From the NCBI GenBank assembly GCA_947650285.1, contig CANTFL010000484.1, positions 1-64,000 of the forward strand: 64,000 bases of DNA. The letters run 5' to 3'. Position numbers and translations under genes: made by a program. This document shows, piece by piece, positions 22,511-33,150 of the stretch (within the stretch, counting starts at the first letter, position 1; each line of letters starts with the position of its first letter). Source of the stretch: Hyaloperonospora brassicae. Taxonomy: Eukaryota > Oomycota > Peronosporomycetes > Peronosporales > Peronosporaceae. The notes under the pieces were generated by a model. That model made no database searches. It had not been told where the DNA came from and saw only the letters and a program-made list of their open reading frames with translations.

Positions 22511-23521
22511 TCAACAGTGCGACTTGGAGCGCACCATAACTGCGGGTGTCTTGTCGCCCTTTGCCAAGTCGGAGACGAACGCAAAGTTTGGGTCCGAGCG
22601 CCGTTCGCCGTCCGACTGCACATTGTCTTCGTCCGCTTCACGCGCCTTCGACAACAGGTCCACGTCGTTGCACGACTCGTCCGCCTCCCTCAGCTGCTCG
22701 CGACCTTCGCCAGTGTCGACACTGCCAACCGATCGAGTCACCGACACGTCGTGCCCTTCGTCTGGCGTTCCGAGACACGCGCGTCGTAGGTCCACCCCGA
22801 GGAACTTGCCCAACGCCATTGTGAACAACCGCTTCGTGCCGTGACACGTCGACGCCGTCGTGGCAATGCGGACGCAGCACTCTAAGAACGACTCGAGCAC
22901 CGGCGATCGCGCGTGGACGTCTTCGAGACTCGGCGGCAGCAGCGTCCGGCGGGGGAACTTGACCGCGGCGAGCGCGTGACACGACGCCGCGCACTCGACG
23001 CACTGGGCGCACCGAGGGCGCGCCAAGAGCTCCATGAGCTCCACCCCCGCCGATCCGTGCGGCGGCTCGTCACCGTCGGCCTTCAGCGACGTGTTCGTAC
23101 GCGCCACGCGCCGCCCGCGACAGGTCTTGAGTACCTCCAGTAGACGCTTCCGCAGGAAGAAAAAGCTGCGGAAGCGCTGGATGCAGCGTCCGTGCAGCTG
23201 CAGCTCGGCCACGGCAATGTCCATCGTGTAGCGCACGTGCTTCGACTCGGTCGGGCCGCGCACGACGTACAGACCTTTGAACTGCACCATGAGCTTGTCC
23301 AGCTCGTGCCAATAGGGACTCTGCCGCTCGCGTCGCATCGGCGCAGTGGCCGACGACGTGCGACGGTCGTGTGGTCGTCGACCGCCTGCGCCTTTCGGCG
23401 CTAGGGACGTGCACGACGGACAGTCGTCCGGCTCTCCGCTGGCGGTCGCGCCCAGTGGAACGGTCGTGGCCGTGCTCGACGGTTGTCGCGCGACGGTCCT
23501 ATTGTCGAGGACGAGCGACAT
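22511..23521 (-). CDS. PX (phox homology) domain protein
   Basis: A single-exon frame of 336 residues from MSLVLDNRTVARQ at 23521; an in-frame ATG at 23629 exists but adds a sequence with no clear role. The central part shows the PX fold elements: KGLYVVRGPTESKHVRYTMD (first strands), RSFFFLRKRLLEVLKTCRG (the helix that follows the phosphoinositide-binding Arg of RF/R), then KFPRRTLLPPS (membrane-loop proline region and basic patch) and SPVLESFLECCVRIA (last helix). Between helix 1 and the KFPRR segment lies a Cys-rich insertion with CAQCVECAASCH. The N-terminus is Ser/Pro-rich and the C-terminus acidic, both probably disordered. PX domains bind phosphoinositides on endosomal membranes; the partner here is unknown. 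Confidence 0.75.
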   Translation of the reverse strand: MSLVLDNRTVARQPSSTATTVPLGATASGEPDDCPSCTSLAPKGAGGRRPHDRRTSSATAPMRRERQSPYWHELDKLMVQFKGLYVVRGPTESKHVRYTMDIAVAELQLHGRCIQRFRSFFFLRKRLLEVLKTCRGRRVARTNTSLKADGDEPPHGSAGVELMELLARPRCAQCVECAASCHALAAVKFPRRTLLPPSLEDVHARSPVLESFLECCVRIATTASTCHGTKRLFTMALGKFLGVDLRRACLGTPDEGHDVSVTRSVGSVDTGEGREQLREADESCNDVDLLSKAREADEDNVQSDGERRSDPNFAFVSDLAKGDKTPAVMVRSKSHC

Positions 23522-24557
23522 GGCGTCTGCCGAGACAAACGAACGAGCACTTGCACCGACTGAACGGCACAAAAAGGGCTGACAGTGAGCAGACTGAGTG
23601 CGTCGGTCGGCGACGCGAGAGATCACCACCGTGTGGGATTGAAGTGGGCGTGCGTGAGTGAGCGAGTGAGTGAGTGTAGTGCACTATGTTTCTGACAAGG
23701 GCGCACGACGGACACGCTCGTGCTGCTGCATGCTCTGCTGGGCGGGCGTTGCGCGTGACAAACGCGACAGAGAGTTTGTGGATGGCACGAGCGCTGACCT
23801 TACGACTGGACGTTCGCGTGGAAACCACTGCGTTCGCTGAGAAGCTGCAGCGACGTGCGCGTGGCAGCTTTCGGGTGGTTTTTACACGCGCTGGATGGAT
23901 GGACCACGTGGTCACGACGTCGTTGTTGGTTCGCGCACGGACATCAGTGGAGACACCGACTGGTTTGTTACGACGCCAGGCGTTACGTCTGCGTCGTTTA
24001 CAAACGGTCCGATGGGGTGCTGTCGCCGTGACGACGCAGTCCGTGCAAACGCGACTGCGCTGCCAAGTGCGATCAGTATCTGCTTATCGCCGGCAATTCC
24101 GCCAGTCGTTTCGAGCGGAAGTACGTACCCGACCTGAACGTCCAGCGTCGAGGCCGTCGTCTCCACAGCACCGCACGAGCACAAGAACGTCAACGGCCAA
24201 CAAAAAGGTACATGCAAATGGCCATTCCCCGCCCTCTTCTCATCCTGATCATATGATACACGCGCCGCCTCACCCCCCCCCCGCTCCACCCCCCACACAT
24301 GTCTCCCTCTCTTCGCTGCATAATATCTCCCTAACCGTTGCACGACGTTCTTCACCAGCTGCTGCTGCATCGCTAACCAGCCTGCAGTCCGTCGAGGAGA
24401 CTCGGCCGGTGCGTCTCGTAGCCACACTATCCAGAGACATTGTCGTGGCAGGCGGTGTCCGTTCCAGCTCCACAGCTTCTCTTCTCCTTCTGCTTCTTCT
24501 GCCCGCCACGAAAAGCAGAAGCTCGCGCAGCCGTGAAAAGACGTCGCGCTGTCTCAG
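23522..24557. other. GC-rich stretch with a possible small minus-strand gene
   Basis: About 1 kb between the PX gene and the coiled-coil gene. On the minus strand a 171-codon frame (24427-23912) includes MQQQLVKNVVQRLGRYYAAK near its start and a moderately hydrophobic stretch, QILIALGSAVAFARTA, near its end, which could be parts of a small spliced gene. No junction set could be fixed and no family is recognised. A 368-codon plus-strand frame over the same DNA (23686-24792) is Arg/Ser-rich, runs antisense into the real exon 2 of the coiled-coil gene and is treated as chance. Confidence 0.35.
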
Positions 24558-25333
24558 TCAGACGCCCAGAAAGTCCATTGCAGACGATAGCGCTTGTCGC
24601 GTGCGAACAGTCGCGGGCTTGGCGTCTTTGGGGTTCACAGTCGGGTCGATGAAGCCGTTCGCGGCGCTCTGCTGCGCCCGTTGCGAGTCGGACTGGAGAC
24701 TGCGCACGATCACAGCCTCGTGCTTCCGCTTCTCGCTCTCCTCGCGCCGCACCTGTTTCTCAATATCGTACTTCTTCTGGTGCATCCGATAGAGCTCCTT
24801 CTCCGCGCGCCGCAGCCGCTCTTCGGCCATCGCGCGACGTCGCGTCTCCTCTTCGAACCGCAGTGCCCACGACTGCAATTGCTCCTGCAGCGCTGCTTTC
24901 TCGTGCTGCCATCGTCTGCCATCAAGAGAAGACACACACACACACACACACACAAAAGGGAATCCATATCTTAACTTGGAGATCCACCCGCCAGCATACG
25001 TGTCGAACACGCCAACATCAAAAAAGCACAAGATATAAAAAATAAAAACTACTTTTCGTCGTCGGCTTTCTGCGCGTCCAGCGTTATGCGGTCCAGCGCC
25101 TCCTGCTCGAGCCGCCGCTCCAAGTCCTCGTTCACGTACTCGAGGTCGTTCTGGCGTCGCGCCTGCGCCTCGACAAAGCGCTTGGCATCGGTCAGCTCGT
25201 TCTGGAGGCGCTGCACCAACTGACTGTCGTTGCGGTGCTCGCGCTCAAAGAGCGGCACGCTGTCCATGTCTGCGCGCGAGCCACAGGCGGTCGTCCCCCA
25301 CTTGTTCGCGCCGGCGGCCTGTGGACCGAGCAT
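24558..25333 (-). CDS. Coiled-coil protein, function unknown
   Basis: Two exons, 25333-25053 and 24915-24558, joined in phase 2 over a 137-base GT-AG intron, encode 212 residues. The start MLGPQAAGANKWGTTACGSR has no leader or membrane segment. From about residue 30 to 170 the protein is almost continuous charged helix: VQRLQNELTDAKRFVEAQAR, DLERRLEQEALDRITLDAQK, then LQEQLQSWALRFEEETRRRA and KKYDIEKQVRREESEKRKHE. The tail (FIDPTVNPKD to MDFLGV) is short and likely disordered. The intron carries a (CA)n tract. No family is recognised; it may be a structural or trafficking coiled coil. The exon junction restores an unbroken heptad pattern, which supports the model. Confidence 0.75.
24932..24954. 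repeat. (CA)n microsatellite inside an intron
   Basis: About eleven AC dinucleotides immediately upstream (in gene orientation) of the acceptor of the coiled-coil gene intron, where they read as TG repeats on the transcribed sense strand. Confidence 0.9.
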
Positions 25334-26002
25334 GGCCGCGGTACGGACGACCTTCGAGCGACAAAGAGCCAGGCGCGCCCCGCGAGAGTGGCTGCCTCTC
25401 AGCTCTCGTGCTGACTGGCCGGAATTCAATTTTGCGGTCCGAAAGCTCCGGCCGCACACGGAAAGCGGTGGGGAGAGCTCTGGATTGTCGCAGGAGGCCT
25501 TTTGTTGCCGGGCCCCCAGCAGGTCAGAAAAGGAAGCAGACAACCGAAGGGATAGTGGTAGCGCATGACGTCAAATCTGTTAACCCGTGAGGTTCGCATG
25601 CGGTACTTGGGTCGAACTCGGCCCGTTTCGACTTGCAGAACAGTATAGTCGGAAGCACCTGATTCGCTTCTCGAAACAGAAAGCCATTCGTTCACACAAT
25701 GATCTGGTGCTGCTGCCGACCTCGAGCAGTGTCGTCTCCTCTGCGCGAGCCACGTGCCAACATTTCGGCTGAAGTTGCGTCACGCACGAAGCATCTGGTG
25801 CGTCCGCAGACTGAAGTACAACGAATTGACCGCAGCAGCCCATCTCTTGCCTCGGCCGTTGTATGGAAACAAAGTCACTGTGTTTACGCTGTCTGCGAAC
25901 GTAACGTCGTTGCATAACCGCTGACGCAGCGACAGTCACGACGTCGTTCTGGCCACGTAACAGCTGCGGGAATGGCTCGAATTCTTACCGTCGGTCTCTG
26001 GC
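25334..26002. other. Intergenic
   Basis: Holds the promoter side of the coiled-coil gene and the 3' flank of the LRR membrane-protein gene. No conserved frame or RNA gene seen. Confidence 0.5.
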
Positions 26003-29000
26003 TCACGCCGTCTGGTCTTCTTCCCCGCGAGGCTCTGCGTCCCGTTGGACACGAGGCACGAGACCAAACATCGTATCCACCGAGACTTTGCCCTACGCAA
26101 TGCCACGTTCGACAACGTTAGTCTCACGACGCAGTCGCTCGTTATTTCACAAGAGCCACACGTACCATAGGGCCATACCGCGCACCAGCGAAAGTGCGAC
26201 CGTGAGCTCGCACAGTTGCCAGGAGAGCCACACTGTCGTCTTGAAGCTGCTGGGCTTTGTCCCCTACCAACAGTCGATGGAGCTTCTGGTACGCGCTTCG
26301 GAGCAGACACATTGCAAGGCCACTTGCGACAAGTACATTTTGCCAGAACCCCTGGCATTCATATGTGAACCACGAGCACTCCACACACGACGCAGCGCCT
26401 GGTGCTGCGTCAGAGCCTAATGGACACGCGTTGCATCCGTCTTGTCCTGTCGTTGCGGCAAATGTTCCTCGAGGACACAGTTTGCACTCCAACGCACCAC
26501 TGCTCGACGAGAACGAACCCACGGGGCACGGCTGACACGATCTTTCCGACTCGTCAATGACAGTAAAGTGTGTTCCTGTCGGACACGCCACGGCGCGAGT
26601 TGAAACGAATGGAGGCGCCAACATGGACACGTTGACCAAATGGTACTGCCACGCTCCATTCAGCAAGTGCTGGCGGTTGAACTGACGTACCAAGCCACCT
26701 CGGAACGACTTTGACTTCACCAAAGCTGCGAGCTGATCCATACTGCTCGCTGGATGTCCGTCGCCCGCAGCTGAACCCTTAAGCTCGTCTACTAACTCAT
26801 TCAACGCACTTTCAGCGGCTTCTGCTGCTTCCTCTATCGCGTCAGTGAGGCCCTTCGATCGACTGTTGGTATCAGTTTGGGTCTCGGGTGACAATGGGGT
26901 TCCCATCTCCATTGCAGCAACGATCTGCGTCAACTGAGCTGCCCCAAGAGGCTCGTGAACCTGCAATACATGCAGCGGACGACTTGTACCCGAGTAGCTT
27001 GCCAGCGTATCGGTCCAGATCTGAACCAGTGCATCAATCGGCGACACGTGATCATCTTGAGTGAGGAGATCGTGTAGCCTCACACCTGCCAGATCCACAG
27101 CTAAGCGCGGCCATTCCACGTGATCGTACACTTCTCCTGGCTCGGCTAGAATGCACTTGTCTCCACCAGGCAGGAAGCTACAGGATGGCACTTTGCATGG
27201 TTTGCACGTCGTCGAGCCCTTTTGGTCCGAGTAGTAGCTCGGCGGACACCTTTCCGCTCGAGTTGCACCCTCATGCCGGACGAATGAACCAGCAGGAGCC
27301 GTGACACACTCCGTTGATCCCTTGCTAGACGCAAAGCTGCCTTTGGCACATTGTGAGCACGTCGTAGAGCCTTCATCACTTGCAAACGTCCCTAGCGAAC
27401 AGAGCTGACAAGATCTCCAAGACCCGTCGTTGTATGTTCCTAGACCGCACTTCCGTGGCATATTCGTACCGCTGTATCCCCATCCAGAAGCTGCGACGGC
27501 AAGACATCCACCACTACCGACACCCTCGGCGACAGTTCCGTTTCCACAATTGCTGCATTCAGTTTGCGCTTCTGCTTTCGCAAACGAGCGTGGACGGCAA
27601 AGTGTGCACGTCTTGAGGCTGACGTCGTAGAAACTGCCTGGAAGGCATGGCGAGCACTTGACATGACCCGGTTGAGGCGCGACGTGCCCTAGCGGACACG
27701 CATTGCATCCGGCCGATCCAACTCCGTCTTGATAGGTACCTTTCGGGCACAGCAAACACTGTGCTTCTCCGTCAGCGCTCACATAAGTTCCTGCGGGACA
27801 TGGAGTGCATGCTGACGCTCCGCTCGATCCGGAATAGGTTCCAGCAGGACATTCAGCACACTTTACGGAGCCTTGTTCCGCTGCAAACTGTCCAGGGTTG
27901 CATGAAGGACACAGTGTCGCGCCAATGCCAGCTGTAAACGTCCCCTGAGAGCACGGCGGGCAACGATGCACACCGCTCTCGTTGGAAAAAGTACCAGGGG
28001 AACAAGGCTCGCAACGGTCAGCCCTTTTACTGGGCACAGTTCCTGCTGGACACGGAAAGCACTTCTGGTCTGTCGTCTCATTGGAGTACGAGCCTTCAGG
28101 ACATGGTACGCACAGTTCGACGGCTTGACTCGCAGGCATTCGTGCGGTAGCGTCTCTCTCGTGATTCGATGACCCCGCAGTACATTTCGACTTGACGGCA
28201 CGTCCATTGCCGCAAACGCAGCTGAGATTGCTCGGGAGCAGCGCGGCGGGTAGTGGACATCGAAAGTCATTCCCATCAAACATCGAGGGCTTGGCGAAGT
28301 CAGAGCTGTACACTCACCACAATCGTCAAGCGAATTGTCGTAAAAAGAGCAATGAGGTTTGCTTACAGCGATGGAGGAAGGTCAGACAGCAAACCGTTAA
28401 AGAAGTTATCGTGAACGTCTCTAGACAAATTCAGACGCATCGAAAGAGGCGGGTAAGAAAGCTGACCAGGTACGACGCAATGGCTCAAAGCAAAAGACTT
28501 ACAATCGTTGCAGCTTCGACTGGTTGAACAGCACTGGAAGGTCCCCCGTAAAGAAGTTGTGTGATACATCACTGTGGTAAGATCGACGGAAACGAGTGAG
28601 CTTGCTGCACTCGGGAGAACAAGTGTGCTTGGCGTACATTACGATCAAGGACGAGTTTTCATCCGGATTATGTGGATCTTCGCGACCCCACGACGAAAGT
28701 TGCGATGGAATCGTGCCCGAAAACAGGTTCGAAGAGACGTCGCTGCGTAGAGAAGCATGTTCGACGACGTCGTCAGTTGACCAAGCACATGCTTGTATAT
28801 GGAACGACCGTATCGCGAAACACAACGTACAAACGCTGGAGGAACTCAAACACAGGTAGCTGGGACAGCTTTCCGTGGAACCCATTGTGACTGATGTTTC
28901 TGGTAACGGCAAGCAGTGTCATTCTCACGAAATTGCGGCACGAACGGTCTTAACTCCCGTACATCGTTTGCAGAAATCTGCTGGCAAACATAGTTCCGGG

Positions 29001-30080
29001 CAGCTCTATCGCAAATTCGTTCGACGACAGGTCCCTGTTTTCCATGCAGAATTTCGTCAATTGTGCAAACACCTGACTAGCAGTACTCCCAGCAGTCGTA
29101 CAAGTGCTGGAGACGATGAAAGGCATCGAAGAAACGGAGTGTGGATGCCTGGAGACTGTTGCCGGAAAAGTTGCTGCACAGCACACCCAGAGTCCGGTTA
29201 GAGTACTTGGGCTACTTCCACCAACGCAACGTCATACATTAGCTCGAGGGCATCGTTATCAGCAAAGGACGAAGGGATGTCGCCTGTCAGCTCATTAGCT
29301 GCGAGGTTCAAGAGCCGTAGTATGGTCATATCGCCCAGCCACGGCGGAAGTCCTCCATATAGCCGATTTCCTGATAGATCCCTGACCGCCACACCCCGAC
29401 GTAATTAGCATTCCATGCAACTTTTGCTACTCATCATGACGCTCAATCGTGATGCAGCACTCACAGTTGCTCGAGTGATACCATGACGCTAAGATCAAGC
29501 TTGGCCAGCTCACAGGTTAGTCCCTCGCCCGGAAGATAGCTACACTTGCTACATCAACAACGTCGAAACCCTCACGCAACACAAGTCACGAAACATAATG
29601 AGCGTACATGTGTGTCACTGTAGTTGGATCGGTGTGGGGATCACATCGTATTCCTTCCCATGGCCACAAGAAAACGACGTCTTCATCGTTCACACTTTTG
29701 TTGGAAAGAAGCACTCGACCAGTACATGGATGCGTCAGCAGCCCATGTGGGCACGACTTGTGATTTCTATGGTGTCCATCATCCAGATACGAGTCCTCTT
29801 CGTCGCCAATACACCAGGTGCGCAGCCCTGTCGATTGATTCGATCGGCAATCTCGGTACAGCTGCAACAGAGCATCCATTTCCACCCGAGCCAAGGGATA
29901 TGCAGTATCAACCGGCTCAGCACTAACGCTATCGTCTGCCATGTCTTTCGTTGCTTCTTCTACGAGTTCTTCTAAGTCCATGAACGGCGACAGCATCTCC
30001 ATGATTCCATCACTTGTACATTTTCCGATAAGCTCCGACAGCACGATCACAAGCGTCAAGCTTGTCTTCCAGTTTCTCAT
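26003..30080 (-). CDS. LRR / cysteine-rich-repeat single-pass membrane protein (receptor-like)
   Basis: Eleven exons give 1117 residues in one frame: 30080-29608, 29539-29465, 29381-29238, 29173-29102, 29034-28963, 28890-28831, 28742-28638, 28571-28503, 28420-28367, 28305-26166, 26092-26003. It starts with a signal peptide (MRNWKTSLTLVIVLSELIG). An N-terminal domain with WPWEGIRCDP leads to leucine-rich repeats of the plant-type consensus (LDLSGNRLYGGLPPWL, LNLAANELTGDIPSSF, DVSSNLFSGTIPSQL, DVSHNFFTGDLP), closed by a Cys cap (FRCPLP). Residues of about 400-770 are some eleven GCC/ephrin-receptor-like Cys repeats (CPAGTYSGSSGASACTPCPA type); a Cys-poor domain follows, then about three more repeats, then a membrane span (WQNVLVASGLAMCLLRSAYQ, about 1030-1050) and a tail of about 68 residues with no kinase. 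It is probably a cell-surface protein; the ligand is unknown. Confidence 0.85.
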
Positions 30081-30446
30081 AGCCACAATCGCGATGCTGT
30101 ATCGAACAACCGTTTCTTCTCCGTTGCTGTATTTTCCTGTACACAAGATGCAAACAAGATCAAAGGCGGAATGACGACATCGATTATCGGTTCAGCATCA
30201 CAATTTATGCGTGCTTGTTCGTAAATTGATCGTCGTTAACGTCCAGGTTTGTAAGAGTACACGAGGCGATCCCAAAACGTAGGAATGGAGACCGTGACCT
30301 AGCACCGTTGTCCGCTCTATCTGAGCCGTCTCCGTGTTCAGTCGATTATGTTTCAAAACTCAATGGGTAGCGTACACTAAGATAGTGCAGAGCTAGGAGC
30401 GCTCGACCGGGCTCTTTTGGTGCAGCCAACGGTCTACTATCGTGCT
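30081..30446. other. Intergenic between the LRR gene and the TPX2-like gene
   Basis: About 365 bases, holding the promoter of the LRR gene and the 3' flank of the TPX2-like gene, both on the minus strand. No further gene seen. Confidence 0.5.
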
Positions 30447-32944
30447 TCAGCTGGAATGGTTGGTGTCTGGAACGGGAAGCGCGTGAAAAATCATCTCCTC
30501 CCGCCGCAAACGTTTAATTTCTTCTTCCTCCAGCTGACGCTCCTGCTGCTCTCGCTGCTTCAGAAACGCTTGCTCTCGCTCGCGACGCTCTTTCTCAGAG
30601 GCTTCAAAAGCAGCTCGTTCTACAGCTCGACTCTTTGTTGCCAACATAGGAGACTCAGTCTGAGTGAGAGGCCTTGTGCTGGGAATCGCGTGGATGACAT
30701 CAGGCTCGAATAGCGGCATAGGTTTCGCACGGAAAGCGCTTGACGACTTCAGACACTGCTGTTCTTCCTCACGGCGTGCTTGCTCTAAGCGCTCGCGGGC
30801 TTGGTCGTAGAAACGCTCTCCTGGCAGTTCAAACGGTTCCACTTCAGTGACAAGCTCCGTTGAGCCCTCGAACTTTGGAGGCGTTGCCGTCACACGCATA
30901 GGATTTGCTCTAAATACGTGCTGCTTCTCTCTTTTTTCCTCTTCCGCCTCGATTTTGCGACGAAAACTCGCTTGGTACTCCCGGTGAAGCTGGATGCTTT
31001 TCAACGGCGGAGTTTCGGGAATTACAGGTCGGCGGACGGGGACCGACTTGTGCTGCGCAGTCGACCCTGCTTGGCGTGCCGCCACACGCTGCTCGCGCTC
31101 TTTGCGGTGACGTTCCATTTCCGCAGCAACAGAAGCAGCTCGGTCCGAGGCCGCCATGCGGTTTGCTGAACGTGCGCTAGTCAGCAGCTTTGGTACTGTT
31201 GGTTGCTTGAACTGGACTTTGCTGTCCGGTTTTGCGGAAGAGTAGCGAAAGTATGCTTTTGGTTGGAGAATGTGTCGATTCAACGGTCGAGCTTGAAACT
31301 TCTTGGCCAGTTCCTCGCTATCGTGATCGATGACTTCCACAGGTCGTCGGTGCGTCGCTGCTCGCCGACTTGTTTCCAATTGCGGGGTCATTGGCTGTCG
31401 TGCAAAGCAGCATAGTTGCGTCAAATACATCACTCGCAGCATCAAACCTCGTACAAACAAAACGAACCTGGGTGAGACCACCCACTTTGAGGCGGCTGCA
31501 AATCGGGACTGACTTCGCCTTTTCACGCGAAATCGGGGCTGGCGGTGGACGGAGTACAGCTCGCGCGGCTGTTCGAAGTTGCGGCGCATGCGGTGCCTGG
31601 CAGAAGTATTGCACATCGCAAACACAAAAATGCGTTAGTAACAGATAGGTAGTGTACGCGTTGCATTTAATGTATCACCGTTGTAGCAGATCGATTCTCC
31701 CGGGACTGCAGTGGCAATAACAAGGCAAAGTCACGGGACAACAACTTTTCTGCAGCAATAGGCGGGCTAGGCCTAGCTTGTCCAGACCCGATGCTGTCAC
31801 TTCCACTATGACACCGTCGTATACGTGTTTGCACGGCAAAACGCGGTGTCAGCGGAACTGTAAGCTGCTTCGTTGACCGCAGATGAACATTAGCTGGTGG
31901 GCGCTGTACTTTTGTTTTCTCGTGAAATTCTCGAATCTTGAGTTTTTCCAGCTGTAAATGAAGTCGCTCTTCCTGAATCTTAAGCAATTCCCGACTTGTA
32001 CTACTCATTCGCGAAGGGTCGTTCGGGTTCACAAGCCGCGATTTCACGTGCATCTTAGGACTGCGCGGGCGTGTAGCACGATGCGGTTTCTCTTCCACAG
32101 AAACAGCGTCAAAATTACTCTGCTCCCTCATTCTCTGGTCCGCTTGCAGTCGTCTCAGATACGACTGCGTTGGCTGCATCAACTTTGACGGCATCTCATC
32201 GCTTGACAACGTGCTCGCGCTCGATGGGAGCGTCTGCAATCCGTAATTTGTACATCTCGTTCTCGCTTCTCTCAGCGTCGCTGTGGTCGCTGCTGCCGAC
32301 GACAATGAACTGTACGGCGAAAACTGTCCGTGCGCAATAGAACTGTGTGTCGACGTGTCCGCCTCTTGCAGCAAACACGACGACGCAATCGAAGACTGCG
32401 ACGACGACGCGTAGTGTCGGAACACGTCTTCAAAACTCTCGTGTCGATCGATCAGCAAGTGGCTCCGGCTCAGCACGTCGTCCACGTCCGTGATCGTGTC
32501 ATCCAATTCATTTTCCACCATGGTCGTATCAAGCATCTTATCTGCCATTTGCTCCATGTGCTCGTCGGTATCGACCTCCACGTGGTGGTATGCTTCGCTT
32601 AAGTACGATTCACACGTTCGCACGCCCGTCTCGGTCGATTGACTGCTCGTTGTCTGTTCCTTCTCGTGCGAGTCAGCTACGGACGCTGCTCCAGACGGCG
32701 TCAGCGAAGAGAAATAACCGTCCGCGTTGTTCACGTAATGCCGCTCGAGCCCCGGGTTCGTCAAGTCGTAGAAAGACGGGGCGTTAAAACAAAAGTCCTC
32801 GTCTTCGTCTGCCTCGTCCTTGTCATCGCTCGTCACGTCCTGCTCGACCACCGCGACTTCCTCGTGTGCACCAGAGAGCGGTGAAGACAGTTCCACACTA
32901 TGGTACGACAACGTGCGTGCGGCTTCAGGCGCGAGGGGCTCCAT
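30447..32944 (-). CDS. TPX2-like microtubule/spindle protein
   Basis: Three exons, 32944-31679, 31596-31486 and 31394-30447, all phase 0 with 82- and 91-base introns, encode 774 residues. The acidic N-terminus contains DEDFCFNAPSFYDLTNPG (about residue 50), like the conserved TPX2 N-terminal motif. Near residues 340-380 is a basic helix followed by STKQLTVPLTPRFAVQTRIR, the TPX2 signature; exon 2 adds APHAPQLRTAARA and exon 3 PMTPQLETSRRAA. Repeated FxARP-type motifs follow: KKFQARPLN, VFRANPMRV, AFRAKPMPL and IFHALPVP, separated by charged helices. TPX2 activates Aurora kinase and promotes microtubule nucleation around chromatin in mitosis. The start is 206 bases from the divergent pyrophosphatase start. 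Which part would bind Aurora is not resolved from sequence alone. Confidence 0.85.
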
Positions 32945-33150
32945 CTCCGTCCCGAGCGCGTCACGAGCGCGCAGTGCGAAGTGGCTACTCGAAAGGTCAA
33001 CAGGTCGTGCCTGCCAAAGAGAATGATATGTATTGTCCGCGTAATGATCAATTTACAAGGTATATCAATGTATAGAGTATTACACATGACACTCAGTAGG
33101 TTCATCTATCCCATCACGTAGGTTCTCGCTCTGTCTCCCACGCACGTCCA
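32945..33150. promoter_or_regulatory. Shared divergent promoter region (TPX2-like and pyrophosphatase)
   Basis: Only 206 bases separate the start codons of the minus-strand TPX2-like gene and the plus-strand pyrophosphatase gene, so both promoters must lie here. No TATA box or oomycete initiator could be fixed with confidence. Confidence 0.55.

Noticed and set aside
23686..24792. A 368-codon plus-strand open frame
   Set aside because: Arg/Ser-rich composition typical of antisense frames in GC-rich DNA, no domain, and it runs antisense through exon 2 of the coiled-coil gene.
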